Shown here one piece after another: positions 32,386-34,597 of a stretch of DNA of 34,597 nucleotides. The DNA is from Streptomyces sp. SID5785 (GTDB taxonomy: Bacteria > Actinomycetota > Actinomycetes > Streptomycetales > Streptomycetaceae): positions 1 through 34,597 of the forward strand of contig NZ_WWIA01000591.1 in assembly GCF_009870065.1 (NCBI RefSeq), read 5' to 3'. Each line of letters begins with the position of its first letter. Within the stretch, counting starts at the first letter, position 1. A model generated the notes under the pieces. It saw nothing but the letters and a program-made list of their open reading frames with translations, was not told where the DNA came from and did not search any database. Both the position numbers and the translations under genes were made by a program.

Positions 32386-32569
32386 ACCGGACACGATCGA
32401 TGTCACCCCCTGCTGGCTGTGCCTGTCGCCCGGCCGAAGGCTCGCGCCCACGGCAGGACCCTGGTGGCGTTGCTCACTCCCCCACTGTGGCACCCGCCAC
32501 TGACATCGCAATGCCGGTGGTCCGTCTGGTTCTGTCCGGTCTCGCGGATGCCCGAACTCCGTGCGCCGC

Positions 32570-32598
32570 ACCATAGTTGGGCACTGCGGCAACGTCAG
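32570..32598 (-). promoter_or_regulatory. candidate promoter of the M48-like gene
   Basis: On the minus strand, CTGACG (32593-32598), 17-nt spacer, TATGGT (32570-32575). It would give a ~180-nt leader. Between 32386 and 32657 I see no gene. Confidence 0.35.
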
Positions 32599-32657
32599 CC
32601 GGATGGGTCAGCGGTCACTCGATGGAATGGCTTTGGGCAAAGGTGGCTGACATGACG

Positions 32658-32695
32658 GGGCCGGGCGGAGAAGGAACACCTTCTCCGCCCGGCCC
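32658..32695 (-). terminator. terminator of purD
   Basis: A perfect 17-bp stem (32658-32674 with 32679-32695), loop AACA, 28 nt past the purD stop codon. No clear T-run follows, as is common in this GC-rich genus. Confidence 0.85.
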
Positions 32696-32723
32696 TGTTC
32701 TCGTCCGTCCGCGGCTGCGCGCC

Positions 32724-33989
32724 TCAGCTGTCGGCGGCCGCCTTCGCGGCGATGTCCGTACGGTGCTGGGACCCGTCGAGGCCGATGCGGGCCACGGCGG
32801 TGTACGCGCGCTCGCGGGCCTGCCCGAGGTCGCGGCCGGTCGCCGTGACGGACAGGACGCGGCCGCCGGCGCTGAGCACCGGGCCGTCGGCCTCGGCCCC
32901 GTCCCGCTTCGTCCCGGCGTGCAGGACGTACGCGTCGGGTGCATCCTGGGCCGCCACGTCGTCGAGCCCGGTGATCGGGTCGCCGGTGCGCGGGGTGCCC
33001 GGGTAGTTGTGCGAGGCGATGACCACGGTGACGGCGGCGTCGTCGCTCCAGCGCAGCGGCTCGAGGTCGGCCAGCGTGCCGGTCGCGGACGCGAGCAGGA
33101 CACCGGCCAGCGGGGTCTGCAGGCGGGCCAGGACGACCTGGGTCTCGGGGTCGCCGAAGCGGGCGTTGAACTCGATGACGCGCACGCCGCGGCTGGTGAT
33201 CGCCAGGCCCGCGTAGAGCAGACCGGAGAAGGGCGTGCCGCGCTTCTTCATCTCGTCGACGGTCGGCTGGAGGACGGTGTCGAGGACCTCCTGGACCAGC
33301 TTCGGGTCGGCCCACGGCAGCGGCGAGTAGGCGCCCATGCCGCCCGTGTTCGGACCCGCGTCGCCGTCGAGGGCGCGCTTGAAGTCCTGGGCGGGCTGCA
33401 GCGGGACGACCGTCTCGCCGTCGGTGATCGCGAAGAGCGACACCTCGGGGCCGTCGAGGAACTCCTCGATGACGACGCGGTCGCAGGCGTTCGCGTGCGC
33501 CCGGGCCGCCTCGGCGTCGTCGGTGACGACGACGCCCTTGCCTGCGGCGAGGCCGTCGTCCTTCACGACGTACGGGGCACCGAACGCGTCCAGCGCCTCG
33601 TCGACCTCGGCGGGCGTCGTGCACACGTAGGAGCGGGCCGTCGGGACGCCGGCACCGGCCATGACGTCCTTGGCGAACGCCTTGGAGCCCTCCAGCTGCG
33701 CGGCCGCGCCGGACGGGCCGAAGACGGGGATGCCGGCCGCGCGCACGGCGTCGGCGACACCCGCGACGAGCGGGGCCTCCGGGCCGACGACGACGAGGTC
33801 GGCCGCCAGGCGCTGCGCGAGAGCGGTGACCGCGCCGCCGTCGAGGGCGTCGACCGCGTGCAGCTCGGCGACCCCGGCGATGCCTGCGTTGCCGGGGGCA
33901 CAGTGCAGGGCGGAGACGGCGGGGTCGAGGGACATTGAGCGGCACAGGGCGTGTTCGCGGGCGCCGCTGCCGATGACGAGGACCTTCAC
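32724..33989 (-). CDS. purD: phosphoribosylamine-glycine ligase (GAR synthetase)
   Basis: 421 residues, GTG at 33989 giving [15 protein letters not shown], the conserved family start; a longer frame upstream is rejected. PurD joins phosphoribosylamine to glycine with ATP (step 2). ATP-grasp features: [57 protein letters not shown] and [11 protein letters not shown] with metal ligands. The length fits the family. There is no Shine-Dalgarno sequence. TAGGCT lies seven bases upstream of the GTG (34003-33998 on the complement), which would make the transcript leaderless, although its -35 is poor. It follows dnaX on the same strand after ~430 nt of repeats. Confidence 0.96.
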   Translation of the reverse strand: MKVLVIGSGAREHALCRSMSLDPAVSALHCAPGNAGIAGVAELHAVDALDGGAVTALAQRLAADLVVVGPEAPLVAGVADAVRAAGIPVFGPSGAAAQLEGSKAFAKDVMAGAGVPTARSYVCTTPAEVDEALDAFGAPYVVKDDGLAAGKGVVVTDDAEAARAHANACDRVVIEEFLDGPEVSLFAITDGETVVPLQPAQDFKRALDGDAGPNTGGMGAYSPLPWADPKLVQEVLDTVLQPTVDEMKKRGTPFSGLLYAGLAITSRGVRVIEFNARFGDPETQVVLARLQTPLAGVLLASATGTLADLEPLRWSDDAAVTVVIASHNYPGTPRTGDPITGLDDVAAQDAPDAYVLHAGTKRDGAEADGPVLSAGGRVLSVTATGRDLGQARERAYTAVARIGLDGSQHRTDIAAKAAADS

Positions 33990-34099
33990 GCGGGCCAGCC
34001 TAGCCCGCGGCACCGGCTGCTCTTGTACGGGCCGCCCAGGGGCGGGGCCGGGACGGCTTGTGCGTTCGCACGAGGGCGGGGTCTCAGGGCCGGGCCGCG

Positions 34100-34425
34100 G
34101 CGGGCCCACGGCCGGGCGAGGGCCGGGCGGCCAGGGGCGGACTCGGTACCCAGCGGAGTGCGGACCCGGCTCGGGGGCGGACTCGGCCGGGGCGGACTCG
34201 GGGCCGGGGCAGTCTCGGTCGTGGCGGACTCGGGGCTGGATCGGGGCCGGGGCGGTCGGGATCGGGGTCGGGCCGGACTCGGGGCCGGGGCAGTCTCGGT
34301 CGGGGCGGACTCGGGTCAGGCCGGACTCGGACCGGGGCGGTCGGGATCGGAGTCGGGCCGGACTCGGCTCGAGATCGGGGCCGGACTCGGGGCGGCCTCG
34401 GGATCGGGGCCGGGCTCGGGTCGGG
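34100..34425. repeat. GC-rich imperfect tandem repeats between dnaX and purD
   Basis: The region is built from variants of CGGACTCGGGGCCGGGG and TCGGGATCGGGGTCGGG. Longer units recur at a spacing of 81-85 bp: GGACTCGGGGCCGGGGCAG at 34194 and 34275, and CCGGGGCGGTCGGGATCGG at 34247 and 34332, most of the unit being identical. The open frame running through it on the plus strand is Arg/Gly-rich repeat translation with no coding character. The remaining intergenic bases (33990-34099) show nothing but a candidate purD -10. Confidence 0.75.
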
Positions 34426-34597
34426 CTACTCGTTCGTGAACTCTTCCAGGACCGTCGCGCCCAGCTCTCTGACGATGAGGTCGTGGCCGGACAGGGACTT
34501 CTCGTCCAGGTCCGGGTCGTCCGCCTCCGGGGTGTCGTCCTCCGGGGAGACCACGTGACGGGGCGGCTGCTGGGGGGCCGGGGGCTGCACCGGAGCC
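34426..34597 (-). CDS. dnaX: DNA polymerase III gamma/tau subunit, C-terminus only
   Basis: The frame is open from the window edge to TAG at 34426-34428, giving the last 56 residues. These are a proline/glutamine-rich stretch ([16 protein letters not shown]), an acidic stretch ([18 protein letters not shown]) and an end in [21 protein letters not shown]. The ELGATVLEE terminus and position upstream of purD match streptomycete DnaX, the clamp-loader subunit of the replicative polymerase. The conserved ATPase domain lies outside the window, so the identification rests on the C-terminus and gene order. Confidence 0.75.
   Translation of the reverse strand, partial: APVQPPAPQQPPRHVVSPEDDTPEADDPDLDEKSLSGHDLIVRELGATVLEEFTNE

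Noticed and set aside
33951-34439. A 162-codon open frame on the plus strand across the repeat block.
   Set aside because: It is an Arg/Gly/Ser repeat translation of GC-rich tandem DNA, overlaps purD and dnaX antisense and has no ribosome binding site.
1-34597. CRISPR arrays, insertion sequences, prophage genes, rRNA.
   Set aside because: I saw no spaced short repeats of CRISPR type, no transposase or phage reading frames with bounding inverted repeats, and no rRNA sequence.

Overview
The window is chromosomal DNA of a Streptomyces species. The evidence is very high G+C with strong third-position bias, a textbook BldC, an actinobacterial HrpA, valine dehydrogenase, an Lsr2-family nucleoid protein, DUF3073 and DUF6274 proteins, and a gene order (dnaX - purD - purC - lsr2 paralogue - purSQL - purFM - vdh - bldC - hrpA) that I recognise from the S. 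coelicolor core chromosome. It is mostly conserved core sequence, with no integrase, transposase, phage gene or CRISPR array.

Layout. 1-1102: 3' end of a metallophosphoesterase gene, then a tRNA-Glu/Asp/Phe cluster with a terminator. 1137-6935: an ABC-2-type membrane protein (-), hrpA (+), a second identical tRNA-Asp, and a small DUF6274 gene. 7253-8975: the bldC locus and a hypothetical gene on the minus strand, separated by an intergenic stretch with strong inverted repeats and a possible 21-codon ORF. 9195-10816: vdh and a DUF3073 gene. 10945-13604: purF-purM (-). 13824-17859: META-domain lipoprotein, mycothiol-dependent-isomerase-fold protein and TetR regulator (-), divergent from an MFS drug exporter (+). 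17871-19421: ArsR-like regulator and membrane-anchored M23 peptidase operon (-), with a predicted leaderless promoter carrying a perfect 14-bp palindrome. 19535-22739: the overlapping purS-purQ-purL operon (-). 23055-23786: lsr2 paralogue, an aberrant tRNA-Gly(UCC) and a normal tRNA-Gly(GCC). 23921-27829: ABC exporter plus DesK/DesR-type two-component system, closed by a second identical tRNA-Gly(GCC). 27893-33989: purC, an N,N-dimethylformamidase-like protein, a degenerate M48-like membrane protein and purD (all -). 34100-34425: GC-rich tandem repeats. 34426-34597: C-terminus of dnaX (-).

Function. Seven genes encode de novo IMP synthesis enzymes: PurF (step 1), PurD (2), PurSQL (4), PurM (5) and PurC (7 in the usual bacterial numbering). 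They sit in four transcription units. The purSQL and purFM units share a near-identical 14-mer at similar distances upstream, a candidate purine-regulon operator. The most unusual element is the tRNA-Gly(UCC) at 23563-23634. It keeps glycyl-tRNA synthetase identity positions but has lost G18 and U55 and carries GUGC in the T arm, the signature of the staphylococcal tRNA-Gly species reserved for peptidoglycan bridges. Streptomyces also needs Gly-tRNA for its glycine cross-bridge.

Limits. All calls come from reading the sequence. No database search, folding calculation or genome-wide comparison was possible. Promoters and operators are pattern matches.
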